Of a DNA stretch of 33,938 bases, positions 22,587 through 31,183 are shown in pieces (within the stretch, counting starts at the first letter, position 1; every line of letters starts with the position of its first letter). The stretch lies in contig JANQWV010000019.1 in NCBI GenBank assembly GCA_030729695.1, forward strand, positions 1 to 33,938, in the 5' to 3' direction. The notes beneath the pieces are model-generated. The model was not told the origin of the DNA, did no database searches, and saw nothing but the letters and a program-made list of their open reading frames with translations. Both the position numbers and the translations under genes were made by a program. The DNA is from Flavobacteriales bacterium (GTDB lineage: Bacteria > Bacteroidota > Bacteroidia > Flavobacteriales_D > Sanyastnellaceae).

Positions 22587-23876
22587 ATGAAGAGATATAC
22601 ACTTATATTATTTTTAGTTGGAAGCGCTCTCGCGTTCTCTTTTAATTCATGTGTTCGTTCTATTGAAAAAGTTCATTCAACTGAATTGAGAGATTTAGAT
22701 CCGGCACTTCAAGGGGTGAGGAAGTCATTTAGCAACAGGCAGATCAACGATGTCTCAACTTGGGAACAGGTTCGTAAACCAGAGCTCATTGAATATTACG
22801 AGAATTATGTTTTTGGGAAGCGCCCGTCTTTCAAGCCAACTGTCGCGTATTCAGTCTTAAGTGTGGACACAATTTCTATCGGAGGTGTAGCTATGCAGCA
22901 TACCGAGATACAAGCGGATTTCAAATACAGAGGAAGAAAGATGAAGTCGTACTATGCGAAGTTTCTTCCATTGAATATTAAGGATCCCATTGTTTTTGTT
23001 GGATTGAATTTTTTTGGAAATAGCACCATCGATACACTTTCGACTCTGACACAATCGAAGCATTATGTCATGAAGAACGCAGGAGTGAAAACGAAAGGTC
23101 ATCGCGTTACAGAAGAATCACGCGGAACGAAAGCCTATCGGTGGCCGTTGGATTTAATAGTTGGAAGTGAATGTGGATTAATTACTGCGCACTATGCCGA
23201 TTTCGATCCGGATGTCTACAACGGCTTCATCGATGGGGTTCATGGTTTAGCCGAAGGAAGAGTTCATATTCGAAAAGGAAATGAGTGGGGAAGTATCTCT
23301 GCTTGGGCATGGGGACTTTCAGAATTGCAAACGTATTTAGAACTTCAACCTGAAACGAAGAATTCCAAGACTGCAGTCATTGGACATTCGCGATTAGGGA
23401 AGGCTGCGCTTTGGGCAGGAATTACCGATGAGCGATTTGATATGGTTGTTTCAAACAATTCTGGATGTGCAGGTGCAGCGCAATTCAGAACCATGCGTGG
23501 TGAAGACATTGAGAAAATAACCAATCGTTTTCCGTATTGGTTCGCCCGAAACTTTCAAAGTTTTCGAGGAAACGATTCTTTGCTTTTAGTTGATCAAGAA
23601 ATGTTGCTTTCACTTGTCGCTCCGCGTGCTCTTTATGTTGCCAGCGCGAGTAAAGATTCTTGGGCCGATGCAGAAGGAGAGTATTTGTCGTTCTACAAAT
23701 CTCAAGCGGTCTACGGTATGTATGATACGCTGCTGGATATCCAATACAAATACACCGCTCCAAGCGAGCAAGTGTCGCAAGGTAAGTTGGCGTATCATCT
23801 TCGCGCAGGAGAGCATGAGATTTTGCGGTGGGATTGGGAACGTTACATTGCTTTCGCAAAGAGTCGATTGAAGTAA
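22587..23876 (+). CDS. CE15-like glucuronoyl esterase lipoprotein
   Basis: A 429-residue alpha/beta-hydrolase. The N-terminus has a hydrophobic stretch ending ...FSFNSC, a plausible lipobox with Cys22. The catalytic serine is S268 in GHSRLGK (266-272), where the arginine after serine is the CE15 oxyanion residue. Histidine is H410 in RAGEHEI, and the CE15-typical VAPRALYVASASKDSWADAEGEY segment is present. CE15 enzymes cleave the ester between lignin and glucuronic acid on xylan; some bacterial members act on other uronate esters. It abuts the upstream membrane-protein gene. No xylanase or glucuronidase is nearby, so the natural substrate is open. Confidence 0.83.
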   Translation: MKRYTLILFLVGSALAFSFNSCVRSIEKVHSTELRDLDPALQGVRKSFSNRQINDVSTWEQVRKPELIEYYENYVFGKRPSFKPTVAYSVLSVDTISIGGVAMQHTEIQADFKYRGRKMKSYYAKFLPLNIKDPIVFVGLNFFGNSTIDTLSTLTQSKHYVMKNAGVKTKGHRVTEESRGTKAYRWPLDLIVGSECGLITAHYADFDPDVYNGFIDGVHGLAEGRVHIRKGNEWGSISAWAWGLSELQTYLELQPETKNSKTAVIGHSRLGKAALWAGITDERFDMVVSNNSGCAGAAQFRTMRGEDIEKITNRFPYWFARNFQSFRGNDSLLLVDQEMLLSLVAPRALYVASASKDSWADAEGEYLSFYKSQAVYGMYDTLLDIQYKYTAPSEQVSQGKLAYHLRAGEHEILRWDWERYIAFAKSRLK

Positions 23877-23892
23877 TTTCTAACTTGTCATT

Positions 23893-23900
23893 TATCTTTA
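23893..23900 (+). promoter_or_regulatory. Candidate -7 box for the CotH-domain gene
   Basis: TATCTTTA, one mismatch from TAnnTTTG, ends 4 nt before the ATG at 23905 in a 28-nt gap. A leaderless or nearly leaderless mRNA is implied if it is used. Confidence 0.35.
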
Positions 23901-23904
23901 CAGA

Positions 23905-26205
23905 ATGAAGAAAATTTTATTCATTCTACTTACTTTTCTTTTCATTCAAGAAACGCATGCCCAATGTTGCAATTACACATTGGTCATGTTCGATAGTTAT
24001 GGCGATGGTTGGAACGGTGGGTACTTGACGGTTTCTGTGAATGGAAATAATGCAGGAACATTTTTCGCTTCGGGATACGGCAGCCAAAGTTCATTCTCAA
24101 TTTGCAACGACGATGCCTTTCAACTGAATTATACAGCAGCCGATTATGAAAATGAAAACTCCTACAGTCTTTATGATGCTTCTTGGAATTTAGTTTTTTC
24201 TAATGGACCTTATCCCTCAGTTGGAAATATATTCACAGGGATAGCCAATTGCAATTCAAATACACTTCCCGGAAACCATCCTTGTAATTCCATTCCGATG
24301 GATATTGGCACCTGTGTTAACGGCTCAAACGTAAACGCGAATAATTCTGGATTCAATCCGGGCTGTGCAAATTTTTCCGGAGCAGATCAATGGTATTCAG
24401 TTGTCGTTCCTGTTTCAGGTAATCTGACTTTTTCTACGAGTAATGGAAGTTTAAATGATACGGGGCTTGCAGTATGGCGAGGTGGGCAATGCAGTAGTGT
24501 TTATGCTGTGGCGTGTGATGATGATAGCGGTGATGGATATTTCTCATTAGCTTCTTTGTTTGACATGACGCCCGGAGAAACCTTATACATTCAAGTATTC
24601 GGATACGGCGGTGCAACAGGAACATTTGAATTGTGCGCAAACGATATGGGCGTCATTAATTTCGATAGTTCGGAACTACCCATTGTGTTAATCAATACCC
24701 AAGGACAAACCATTGTGCAAGACACCAAAATCAATTGTACCATGGAAATCAAATACAACGGATTCGGTAATTTGACTTTTGTAAACGACAGTGCAAATGT
24801 GTATAACGGAACCGTTGGAATTGAAATTCGAGGGGCGTCATCTTCGGGTTATCCGCAAACACCTTATGCTTTTGAAACCCGCAATGCCGATGGGACAAAC
24901 AACAACGTTTCTATTTTGGGAATGCCTGCAGAGAACGATTGGGTATTGCTTTCCAACTACAACGACCGTTCAATGCTAAGAAATGCTTTGGCTTTTCAAA
25001 TGTTCGGAGGAATGGGTAACTACAGCGTTCGTTCACGATTGGTGGAAGTCCGAATTGACAGTTCTTACAAGGGTATTTATTTATTGGCTGAAAAAATTAA
25101 ACGAGATTCTATTCGTGTTGATATTGCGAACCTCAGACCACTTGATTTGGGAGGAGATTCGATTACCGGTGGGTATATTCTTCAACAAAATCTTTGGAAC
25201 TGGAACAACAGTTTCCAGTCGAATTATTCGCCTATTGATCATCCCGGTTTTGATATTCATTTTATTTATCAATCTCCGAATGAACTTGAATTGCTTCAAC
25301 CACAAAAAGATTACATCGCTTCTTTCATTGACTCTTTAGAGACTGCCTTGTACAGTGCAGATTTTGCAGATCCGGAATTGGGCTATAGAAAATACCTCGA
25401 CACTAAATCGTTTATCGATTATTTGTTAGTGAATGAAGTTTCGAGGAATGCAGATGGATTTAAAAAGAGTGTTTTTTTCAATAAGGATAAAAATTCTAAT
25501 GGAGGGAAATTGAAGGCGGGACCGGTTTGGGATTTCGATTGGGCTTGGAAGAACTTGTATGGATGTTCCATTTATGAAAACATAGATGGGTCTGGATGGG
25601 CTCACCTAAATAATGATTGCGGCACAGATAATTACGGTACGGGTTATTACGTGCGCTTGTTGCAAGACACAACATTTCAAAACGAGTTAAGATGCGATTA
25701 TGAATATTACAGAACGAACGTTCTCGATACTGCAATCATTTTCGCTAACATCGAATTCAATAGAACCCTTCTTCAGAATGCACAGGCACGACATTTTCAG
25801 CGTTGGCCTTTGTTGGGGGTTAGTGGTCCAGCGCCTGAAATAGGGGCAATGCCAGCGACATACAATGCTGAATTGGATACGTTGAAAGCATGGATCTCTC
25901 AGCGTATTGCTTGGCTAGATGAGAATATCCCGGGGCACTGCCTAACTTCAACTATTAACGATGAACCTGAGTTAACAAATGTTAAGGCTTATCCAAATCC
26001 GGCCTCGAATTCGTTTAAAATTCAAGTGAGTCCAAACGCTATGGGAGAAACCTATGGTATCTACGATATTACCGGAAACTGCATGGAAAGAGGTGTTGTG
26101 CTGAATGAAACCATGCATTTCAACTCAACGCACTGGCCTTCAGGAATGTACTTCGTTAGAATGGGTAGTCAAGTGGTTAAGGTTTCCATAGTCAGGGAAA
26201 ACTAG
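23905..26205 (+). CDS. CotH-domain secreted protein with T9SS type A sorting domain
   Basis: A 766-residue exported protein. The signal peptide ends ...QETHAQ. Residues ~21-110 contain CNYTLVMFDSYGDGWNGG, a cysteine-bearing beta module common in T9SS cargo. A second beta domain lies at about 125-245 (ADQWYSVVVPVSGNLTFSTS). The CotH region runs from about 255 to 640: GIEIRGASSSGYPQTPYAFE, DWVLLSNYNDRSMLRNALAF, YKGIYLLAEKIKRD, SFIDYLLVNEVSRNADGFKKS and GPVWDFDWAWKN. The last ~75 residues (AYPNPASNSFKIQ ... WPSGMYFVRMG) form a type A domain. CotH proteins are atypical kinases; substrate and exact role here are unknown. Confidence 0.88.
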   Translation: MKKILFILLTFLFIQETHAQCCNYTLVMFDSYGDGWNGGYLTVSVNGNNAGTFFASGYGSQSSFSICNDDAFQLNYTAADYENENSYSLYDASWNLVFSNGPYPSVGNIFTGIANCNSNTLPGNHPCNSIPMDIGTCVNGSNVNANNSGFNPGCANFSGADQWYSVVVPVSGNLTFSTSNGSLNDTGLAVWRGGQCSSVYAVACDDDSGDGYFSLASLFDMTPGETLYIQVFGYGGATGTFELCANDMGVINFDSSELPIVLINTQGQTIVQDTKINCTMEIKYNGFGNLTFVNDSANVYNGTVGIEIRGASSSGYPQTPYAFETRNADGTNNNVSILGMPAENDWVLLSNYNDRSMLRNALAFQMFGGMGNYSVRSRLVEVRIDSSYKGIYLLAEKIKRDSIRVDIANLRPLDLGGDSITGGYILQQNLWNWNNSFQSNYSPIDHPGFDIHFIYQSPNELELLQPQKDYIASFIDSLETALYSADFADPELGYRKYLDTKSFIDYLLVNEVSRNADGFKKSVFFNKDKNSNGGKLKAGPVWDFDWAWKNLYGCSIYENIDGSGWAHLNNDCGTDNYGTGYYVRLLQDTTFQNELRCDYEYYRTNVLDTAIIFANIEFNRTLLQNAQARHFQRWPLLGVSGPAPEIGAMPATYNAELDTLKAWISQRIAWLDENIPGHCLTSTINDEPELTNVKAYPNPASNSFKIQVSPNAMGETYGIYDITGNCMERGVVLNETMHFNSTHWPSGMYFVRMGSQVVKVSIVREN

Positions 26206-26234
26206 TTTTTTGCCTGAAATTGAAGAAAATAACC

Positions 26235-26242
26235 TATATTTG
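26235..26242 (+). promoter_or_regulatory. rpsP: -7 box of the rpsP promoter
   Basis: TATATTTG is an exact TAnnTTTG match, 52 nt before the rpsP ATG. TTTTTTG at 26207-26213 could be the -33 element, with a 21-nt spacing that is slightly long. The resulting leader is about 45 nt. Confidence 0.55.
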
Positions 26243-26266
26243 CCGTCCAATTAAAAATTGTTAACC

Positions 26267-26279
26267 GGGTTTCGTACCC
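26267..26279 (+). promoter_or_regulatory. rpsP: Small hairpin in the rpsP leader
   Basis: GGGT-TTCGT-ACCC in the 5' untranslated part of the bS16 gene. I recall a published S16 leader motif in Flavobacteria but cannot check whether this is it. The stem is only 4 bp. Confidence 0.35.
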
Positions 26280-26294
26280 ACAAAACAAAAAACT

Positions 26295-26912
26295 ATGTCA
26301 GTTAAAATTAGATTACAGCGCCACGGTAAGAAGGGTAAACCATTCTTCCACATTGTTGCCGCTGATGCGCGTTCACCGCGTGATGGTAAATTCATTGAGC
26401 GTATCGGAAGCTACAATCCGAACACCAATCCTGCTACAATTGTGTTAGACACAGACAAAGCAGTTACTTGGTTGTTTAACGGAGCGCAGCCTACAGACAC
26501 TGCTCGTGCAATTCTTTCTTACAAAGGTGTTTTATACAAAGCACACTTGAACAAAGGAGTAAAGAAAGGAGCATTGACACAAGAACAAGCTGATGCTAAA
26601 TTCAACGCTTGGTTAGATTCTAAAGAGGCTAAGATTCAAGCGAAACGCGACGGTCTTTCTTCTGCTAAAGAATCTGCTTTAGCTGAGCAATTGAAGGCTG
26701 AGCGTGCGGTTAACGAAGCGCGTATTGCTGCTCGTGCTGCTGCAGATGCTGCTGCTCACGCAGAAGCTAATCCAGTTGTAGAAGAAGAAGAAGTTGTTGC
26801 TGAAGAAGTTGTAGTAGCTGAAGAAGCTCCTGCAGTTGAAGAGGCTCCAGCTGCTGAAGAAGCTCCAGTTGCTGAAGCACCTGCTGCTGACGAAGCACCT
26901 GCTGCTGAATAA
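26295..26912 (+). CDS. rpsP: 30S ribosomal protein bS16 with long acidic Ala/Glu/Pro-rich tail
   Basis: Ribosomal protein needed for 30S assembly. Residues 1-80 are canonical ([49 protein letters not shown]). The protein is 205 residues against about 82 in E. coli. Residues ~80-155 are charged and helical ([34 protein letters not shown]), and the last ~50 repeat an [11 protein letters not shown]-like unit. Extended bS16 occurs in Bacteroidota, but the repeated tail is striking. It ends 22 nt before a strong terminator and has its own promoter, so it is probably transcribed alone, apart from its usual rimM neighbour. Confidence 0.95.
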   Translation: MSVKIRLQRHGKKGKPFFHIVAADARSPRDGKFIERIGSYNPNTNPATIVLDTDKAVTWLFNGAQPTDTARAILSYKGVLYKAHLNKGVKKGALTQEQADAKFNAWLDSKEAKIQAKRDGLSSAKESALAEQLKAERAVNEARIAARAAADAAAHAEANPVVEEEEVVAEEVVVAEEAPAVEEAPAAEEAPVAEAPAADEAPAAE

Positions 26913-26934
26913 TTCAGTATATAAGTCATTCAAG

Positions 26935-26962
26935 AAAGGGAAGCAAATCGCTTCCCTTTTTT
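26935..26962 (+). terminator. Intrinsic terminator of rpsP
   Basis: A perfect 10-bp stem AAAGGGAAGC (26935-26944) with GCTTCCCTTT (26950-26959), loop AAATC, followed by more T to 26962. It ends about 18 nt before the next gene and separates rpsP from the TauE-CtlX pair. Confidence 0.9.
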
Positions 26963-26967
26963 AATTG

Positions 26968-26975
26968 TATTTTTG
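26968..26975 (+). promoter_or_regulatory. Candidate -7 box of the TauE-CtlX operon
   Basis: TATTTTTG fits TAnnTTTG and lies 5 nt before the ATG at 26981, immediately after the rpsP terminator. Use of it would give a leaderless or very short leader mRNA. Confidence 0.4.
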
Positions 26976-26980
26976 AAGGA

Positions 26981-27709
26981 ATGGATAACCTCGCACTTTT
27001 CTTTGCTCTTGCGTTAGTTGCAGAAATAATCGGGACAGTCTCAGGTTTCGGTTCTTCCATCTTATTCATTCCTCTAGCGGCGTTGTTTTTCGATTTTAAA
27101 ATCGTCTTGGGTATCACTGCCGTCTTTCATGTGTTCAGTAATGTTTCAAAGATTTTCTTGTTTCGAAATGGAGTCAATCGAGAAATCCTTTTGAAACTGG
27201 GTATACCAGCCGTCGTGTTCGTTCTAATTGGAGCCTTGCTTACGAGCTACATTCCATTGGATACGATAGAACTTATTTTGTGCGTAGTGCTGCTTTTACT
27301 TTCGATGTACCTTGTATTTAATAAGTCTTATTTCCTTGCGAAAAATAATTTTAATTTGATTGCAGGAGGAACTGTTTCAGGTTTTTTGGCTGGATTGATT
27401 GGCACGGGAGGCGCCATAAGAGGCCTTACTTTAGTAGCCTTCGAATTAGAGAAGAACATGTTTATTGCAACTTCTGCTGCCATTGATTTAGGAGTAGACG
27501 CTAGCAGAGCTGCCGTTTATATCGGATTGGGTTATTTCAAAAAGGAACACATCATCTTGATTCCCGCTTTTATTTTGGTCGCGTTTTTAGGTTCACTTAT
27601 CGGAAAATTAATTCTCGCTAGAACCTCGGCTTTGTTTTTTAGATATGCAGTATTATTCGTTGTCATTTCAACAAGTATTTGGCAGTTGATTAAATTGGTG
27701 TTTTTATGA
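26981..27709 (+). CDS. TauE/SafE-family membrane permease
   Basis: A 242-residue polytopic membrane protein with about seven to eight helices. It has the two-fold family pattern: GTVSGFGSSILFIPL in the first half and GGTVSGFLAGLIGTGGAIRGL in the second. Members are proposed exporters of sulfite, sulfoacetate or other organic anions; many are uncharacterised. The ATG lies 18 nt after the rpsP terminator. It overlaps the next gene by ATGA (27706-27709), so it is translated with a citrulline/arginine-type amidinohydrolase, which suggests a nitrogenous rather than sulfur substrate. That is inference. Confidence 0.83.
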   Translation: MDNLALFFALALVAEIIGTVSGFGSSILFIPLAALFFDFKIVLGITAVFHVFSNVSKIFLFRNGVNREILLKLGIPAVVFVLIGALLTSYIPLDTIELILCVVLLLLSMYLVFNKSYFLAKNNFNLIAGGTVSGFLAGLIGTGGAIRGLTLVAFELEKNMFIATSAAIDLGVDASRAAVYIGLGYFKKEHIILIPAFILVAFLGSLIGKLILARTSALFFRYAVLFVVISTSIWQLIKLVFL

Positions 27710-28635
27710 TCTTGAAGGAAATTAGTTTAAAACATTTTACGAATCGCGTGTTAATGGTTCGTCCCGCAGCGTTCGGATATAACATTGAAACCGCAGAGAG
27801 CAATGCGTTTCAAAATCAAGTGGCCTTGTCTCGTGATGAAATTCTTCACCAAGCGCTCATTGAGTTTGATCGTGCTGTTGAAATTCTTCGGGATGCGGGT
27901 GTTGAAGTGTTTGTTGCGCAGGACACTTCGTTTCCAGAAAAACCTGACGCTGTTTTTCCGAACAATTGGATTTCATTTCATTCCAACGGCGAGTTGGTTT
28001 TGTATCCCATGGAAGCCCGCAATCGCAGATGCGAAAGGCGATTGGAATTGGTGGTTGAACTTCAACAAAAATTGAATTTCTCGCAAGTTTTTGATCTAAG
28101 TTATTTCGAAGAGAAGTCCATGTTTTTGGAAGGGACAGGAAGTGTTGTCTTCGACCATGAGAATAGAAAAGCGTATGCTGCAATTTCTTCTCGAACCAAT
28201 GAAGAAGTGTTGAATGAACTTTGCGCTCATCTCAATTACAATCCGGTTTTATTTCATGCTGAAGATGAATTGGGACAGGCTATTTATCACACGAATGTGA
28301 TCATGTGCAATGGAACAAATTTCGTTGTCATTTGTCTTGAAGCTATTGCCACAGAAAGTGAGCGCGTACTCATTTTGGAAACTATTCGAAACTCTGGTAA
28401 GGAAGTCTTAGATATTTCAATGAGTCAGCTTGAAAATTTCGCGGGGAATATGCTGGTTCTAAAAAATGGAGAAGGGGAACCGTTACTTGTTCTATCATCG
28501 ACAGCGAAGGAAAGTTTGAATCAGAATCAATTGAATTTCCTTTCGGAAAGAGTACGTTTAGTTGTTCTTCCAATTGAAACCATTGAAACCATTGGTGGCG
28601 GAAGCGCGCGATGTATGCTTGCAGAGATTTTTTAG
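27706..28635 (+). CDS. CtlX-like citrulline/arginine amidinohydrolase (guanidine-modifying superfamily)
   Basis: A 309-residue enzyme of the amidinotransferase/deiminase fold. Motifs visible: VLMVRPAAFGYNIET at the N-terminus, PDAVFPNNW with D81, FLEGTGSVVFD with E142, AIYHTNVIMC with H195 and the C-terminal IGGGSARCMLAEIF with nucleophile C303. This D-E-H-C set and length fit CtlX, the 'citrulline utilisation hydrolase' group, rather than ArcA arginine deiminase. No other arginine-degradation gene is near. It is coupled to the permease before it, and the GH13 gene follows after 25 nt with its own candidate promoter. Confidence 0.85.
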   Translation: MILKEISLKHFTNRVLMVRPAAFGYNIETAESNAFQNQVALSRDEILHQALIEFDRAVEILRDAGVEVFVAQDTSFPEKPDAVFPNNWISFHSNGELVLYPMEARNRRCERRLELVVELQQKLNFSQVFDLSYFEEKSMFLEGTGSVVFDHENRKAYAAISSRTNEEVLNELCAHLNYNPVLFHAEDELGQAIYHTNVIMCNGTNFVVICLEAIATESERVLILETIRNSGKEVLDISMSQLENFAGNMLVLKNGEGEPLLVLSSTAKESLNQNQLNFLSERVRLVVLPIETIETIGGGSARCMLAEIF

Positions 28636-28648
28636 CGAACAGATGTCA

Positions 28649-28656
28649 TAGCTTTG
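28649..28656 (+). promoter_or_regulatory. Candidate -7 box of the GH13 lipoprotein gene
   Basis: TAGCTTTG is an exact TAnnTTTG match and ends 4 nt before the ATG at 28661. No clear -33 element is seen. Confidence 0.45.
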
Positions 28657-28660
28657 CTTC

Positions 28661-30043
28661 ATGAATATTACCCGGTTTACGCTTCTTTTTGCACTAACAT
28701 CATTTGTTGTTTTTGCTTCGTGCAAAAAAGATTGTCCTCCTGATACTGTAATTGAAAATCCAACTGTGCTTGTTGGATATCAGCAATACGGGGTTCCTTT
28801 CGACAGCGTTCCAGAAACAAAGAATATTATCATGTACGAAGTGAATCTTCGCGCATTCAGTTCAAGTGGAGATCTTCAAGGGGTAATCAATAGACTCGAT
28901 CAGTTGAAGGCCTTGAATGTTAACGTCATTTGGCTCATGCCAATTTATCCAATTGGGCAAATCAACTCCGTTAATTCACCATACTGCGTCAAGAATTATT
29001 ATGAGGTGGGAAGTGAATACGGGACACTTGCAGATTTACGCACACTCACTACCGAAGCACACAACCGCAACATGGCTGTTGTGGTCGATTGGGTAGCTAA
29101 TCACACCGCTTGGGACAATCCTTGGATTACACAGCACCCGGAGTGGTATTCACAAGACGGCGCAGGAAACATCATTATTCCTCCAGGAACCAATTGGAAT
29201 GATGTCGCTGATTTGAATTTCAGTAATGCGACTATGCGTGTGAACATGATTGACGCAATGAAGTATTGGACCTTGGAAGCGAACATCGACGGATTTCGTT
29301 GCGACTATGCAGACGGTGTTCCGTATGACTTCTGGAAGCAGGCCATCGATTCACTCAATACAATTCCGAATAGAAATTTAATTTTTCTTGCTGAAGGAAC
29401 ACGTGCCGATCATTACGATGCAGGCTTTGAAATGACTTATGCTTGGGATTTTTATACTTCCATAAAAAATGTATTTGCGGGAAGTGCACCTTCAACCATA
29501 TACACGACGAATACTTCAGAGTATGCCGGTGTTCCTGCGGGAAAGCGCAAACTTCGTTTTACCACGAACCACGATCAAAGCGCTTGGGAAGCAACGCCCA
29601 TGACTTTGTTCAACGGAAAGGCCGGTGCTACTTGCGCGTCAGTAATTACGACTTATTACAACGGAGTGCCTTTGATCTACACCGGACAAGAAGTTGGAAG
29701 AGTGAGCACGGTTCCGTTCTTTTCGAATTCTCCGATAAACTGGACTGTGAATTTGGATATGCAGCAGAACTACCGCGACATGCTTTCGTTCTATTCACAG
29801 TCTGCGGTGTCGCGCTATGGGACAGCGGTTCCTTATACCGCGACAGATGTTGTGTGTTTTAAAAAGGTACTGAATGCCGATCAGGTTTTGGTTATTGCCA
29901 ATGTTAGAAATACCACAACGAATTACTCCATTCCAACGGCTTTGTTGAATTCAACGTGGACTAACGCATTAACGGGTGCCTCGGTTACCTTGGGGAGTTC
30001 ACTGTCGTTAACGGCTTATCAGTATTTAATTTTGAAGAATTAA
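28661..30043 (+). CDS. GH13-family (alpha-amylase-like) lipoprotein
   Basis: A 460-residue predicted alpha-glucan-active enzyme. The signal peptide carries a lipobox ending at C21 (VVFAS-C), followed by KKD. The four GH13 conserved regions are present: I VVDWVANHT (141-149), II GFRCDYADG with nucleophile D215, III FLAEG with acid/base E245, and IV TTNHDQ with D305. A short beta domain follows the barrel. The KKD after C21 resembles the charged signal that directs lipoproteins to the cell surface in some Bacteroidota. There are no SusC/SusD genes around, so it is not part of a polysaccharide-utilisation locus in this window. Substrate and bond type are not decided. Confidence 0.87.
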   Translation: MNITRFTLLFALTSFVVFASCKKDCPPDTVIENPTVLVGYQQYGVPFDSVPETKNIIMYEVNLRAFSSSGDLQGVINRLDQLKALNVNVIWLMPIYPIGQINSVNSPYCVKNYYEVGSEYGTLADLRTLTTEAHNRNMAVVVDWVANHTAWDNPWITQHPEWYSQDGAGNIIIPPGTNWNDVADLNFSNATMRVNMIDAMKYWTLEANIDGFRCDYADGVPYDFWKQAIDSLNTIPNRNLIFLAEGTRADHYDAGFEMTYAWDFYTSIKNVFAGSAPSTIYTTNTSEYAGVPAGKRKLRFTTNHDQSAWEATPMTLFNGKAGATCASVITTYYNGVPLIYTGQEVGRVSTVPFFSNSPINWTVNLDMQQNYRDMLSFYSQSAVSRYGTAVPYTATDVVCFKKVLNADQVLVIANVRNTTTNYSIPTALLNSTWTNALTGASVTLGSSLSLTAYQYLILKN

Positions 30044-30061
30044 TTCAATTTTCGAATTGAA
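30044..30061 (+). other. UUCG-tetraloop hairpin after the GH13 gene
   Basis: TTCAATT-TTCG-AATTGAA: a perfect 7-bp stem with a UUCG loop starting just after the GH13 stop codon. UUCG hairpins are very stable and often protect 3' ends of mRNA. It precedes the intrinsic terminator by 5 nt. Confidence 0.6.
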
Positions 30062-30066
30062 ATTTA

Positions 30067-30091
30067 AAGGGCTCTTGAAGGGCCCTTTTTA
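30067..30091 (+). terminator. Intrinsic terminator of the GH13 gene
   Basis: Stem AAAGGGC (30067-30073) with GCCCTTT (30083-30089), 9-nt loop, followed by a T-rich tract. With the UUCG hairpin just before it, the two make a double structure at the transcript end. Confidence 0.8.
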
Positions 30092-30154
30092 TTTTCTAAC
30101 AATTACATTTTCAGAATTGAATTCAATTACTTTTAATTCAACATTCCCAACACA

Positions 30155-31183
30155 ATGAAAAGAAAATTAATTTTCGTCGCACTGGCTGCCTTGGCGGTTG
30201 TTATTTGTTGGAGAATTATTTCATCTTATTCCAGTAAACCGGTTATTTCATTTTATTACTGGAAAACAGTCTTTGAGTTGACCGAGAAAGAACATCAGTT
30301 GTTGGCGGATTTAGAGGTAAAGCGATTGTACATCCGCTATTTCGATGTGATTTCAAGTGAACAAGGATTGAAGCCCGATGCTATTGTGCAATTCAAGGAG
30401 AAGCCGACGTGCGAAGTAGTTCCTGTCGTTTACATGACCACCGATGCCATGATTGCGAAAGGCGGTTATGCATCCAACTTTGCGTTAGCCGACAGCGTTT
30501 TGCTTTTGATCAATAACATCTCGAAATCACAAGGAATTGAATACAAGGAAGTGCAATTCGATTGCGACTGGAACGAAAGCACCGAAGAAGCGTATTTTGC
30601 TTTTATAGATTTAATTCAAGAGCGGAGCCCCGATTTATTGGTCTCTTCAACCATTCGTTTGCATCAGGTCAAATATCAAGAACGAACCGGTATACCGAAC
30701 GTTCATTCGGGAACACTCATGTATTACAACATGGGCCGTATTGCAGCGGACTCGCTCAATTCTATTTATGATCGAGACATAGCGCGACAATACATTGCTG
30801 GCCTCGACGATTACAATTTGCCTTTGAACATTGCCATACCTGTTTTTTCATGGGGAGTGCAATCGCGTGGAAATGCCGTGGTAGATCTTTTGAATAAAAT
30901 AGATTTCAATCAATTGAAGTCAGATACACTATTCAACCAAGTATCTGATAGAGTATTTGAAGCCAAACACAACGGGATTTTCGATGATGTGTATTTTGCT
31001 CAAGGCGACCGATTGAAACTGGAATACGCTTCTCCTGAAGACATTCGCACCGCCATCCAAGATATTTCAGAATACCTTCAGGAGACTCCGAAGGAAATAA
31101 TACTCTACGATTTAGACGAACTTAATTTTGAAAATCAAATTTATGAAAAGGAATTTTTTCATAGTCTTTGCACTTCTTTCTAG
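30155..31183 (+). CDS. Uncharacterised membrane-anchored TIM-barrel-like protein (possible glycoside-hydrolase fold)
   Basis: A 342-residue protein with no family I can name. A basic start and one hydrophobic segment (LIFVALAALAVVICW, about 5-19) indicate export or anchoring. The body alternates strands and helices as in a TIM barrel: ISFYYWKTVFELTEKE, VKRLYIRYFDV, PVVYMTTDAM, EYKEVQFDCDWNESTEEAY (135-141 FDCDWNE), DLLVSSTIRLHQVKY and LPLNIAIPVFSWG. FDCDWNE on a predicted strand resembles the DxDxE region of GH18-like barrels, but the spacing differs. It overlaps the next gene by 41 nt. I recall the FYYWKT...FDV start from other Flavobacteria next to a TPR-like partner, unverified. Confidence 0.72.
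   Translation: MKRKLIFVALAALAVVICWRIISSYSSKPVISFYYWKTVFELTEKEHQLLADLEVKRLYIRYFDVISSEQGLKPDAIVQFKEKPTCEVVPVVYMTTDAMIAKGGYASNFALADSVLLLINNISKSQGIEYKEVQFDCDWNESTEEAYFAFIDLIQERSPDLLVSSTIRLHQVKYQERTGIPNVHSGTLMYYNMGRIAADSLNSIYDRDIARQYIAGLDDYNLPLNIAIPVFSWGVQSRGNAVVDLLNKIDFNQLKSDTLFNQVSDRVFEAKHNGIFDDVYFAQGDRLKLEYASPEDIRTAIQDISEYLQETPKEIILYDLDELNFENQIYEKEFFHSLCTSF

Noticed and set aside
26679-26933. Minus-strand Phe/Ser-rich open frame opposite the bS16 tail
   Set aside because: A product of the repetitive codons of the bS16 tail read backwards.
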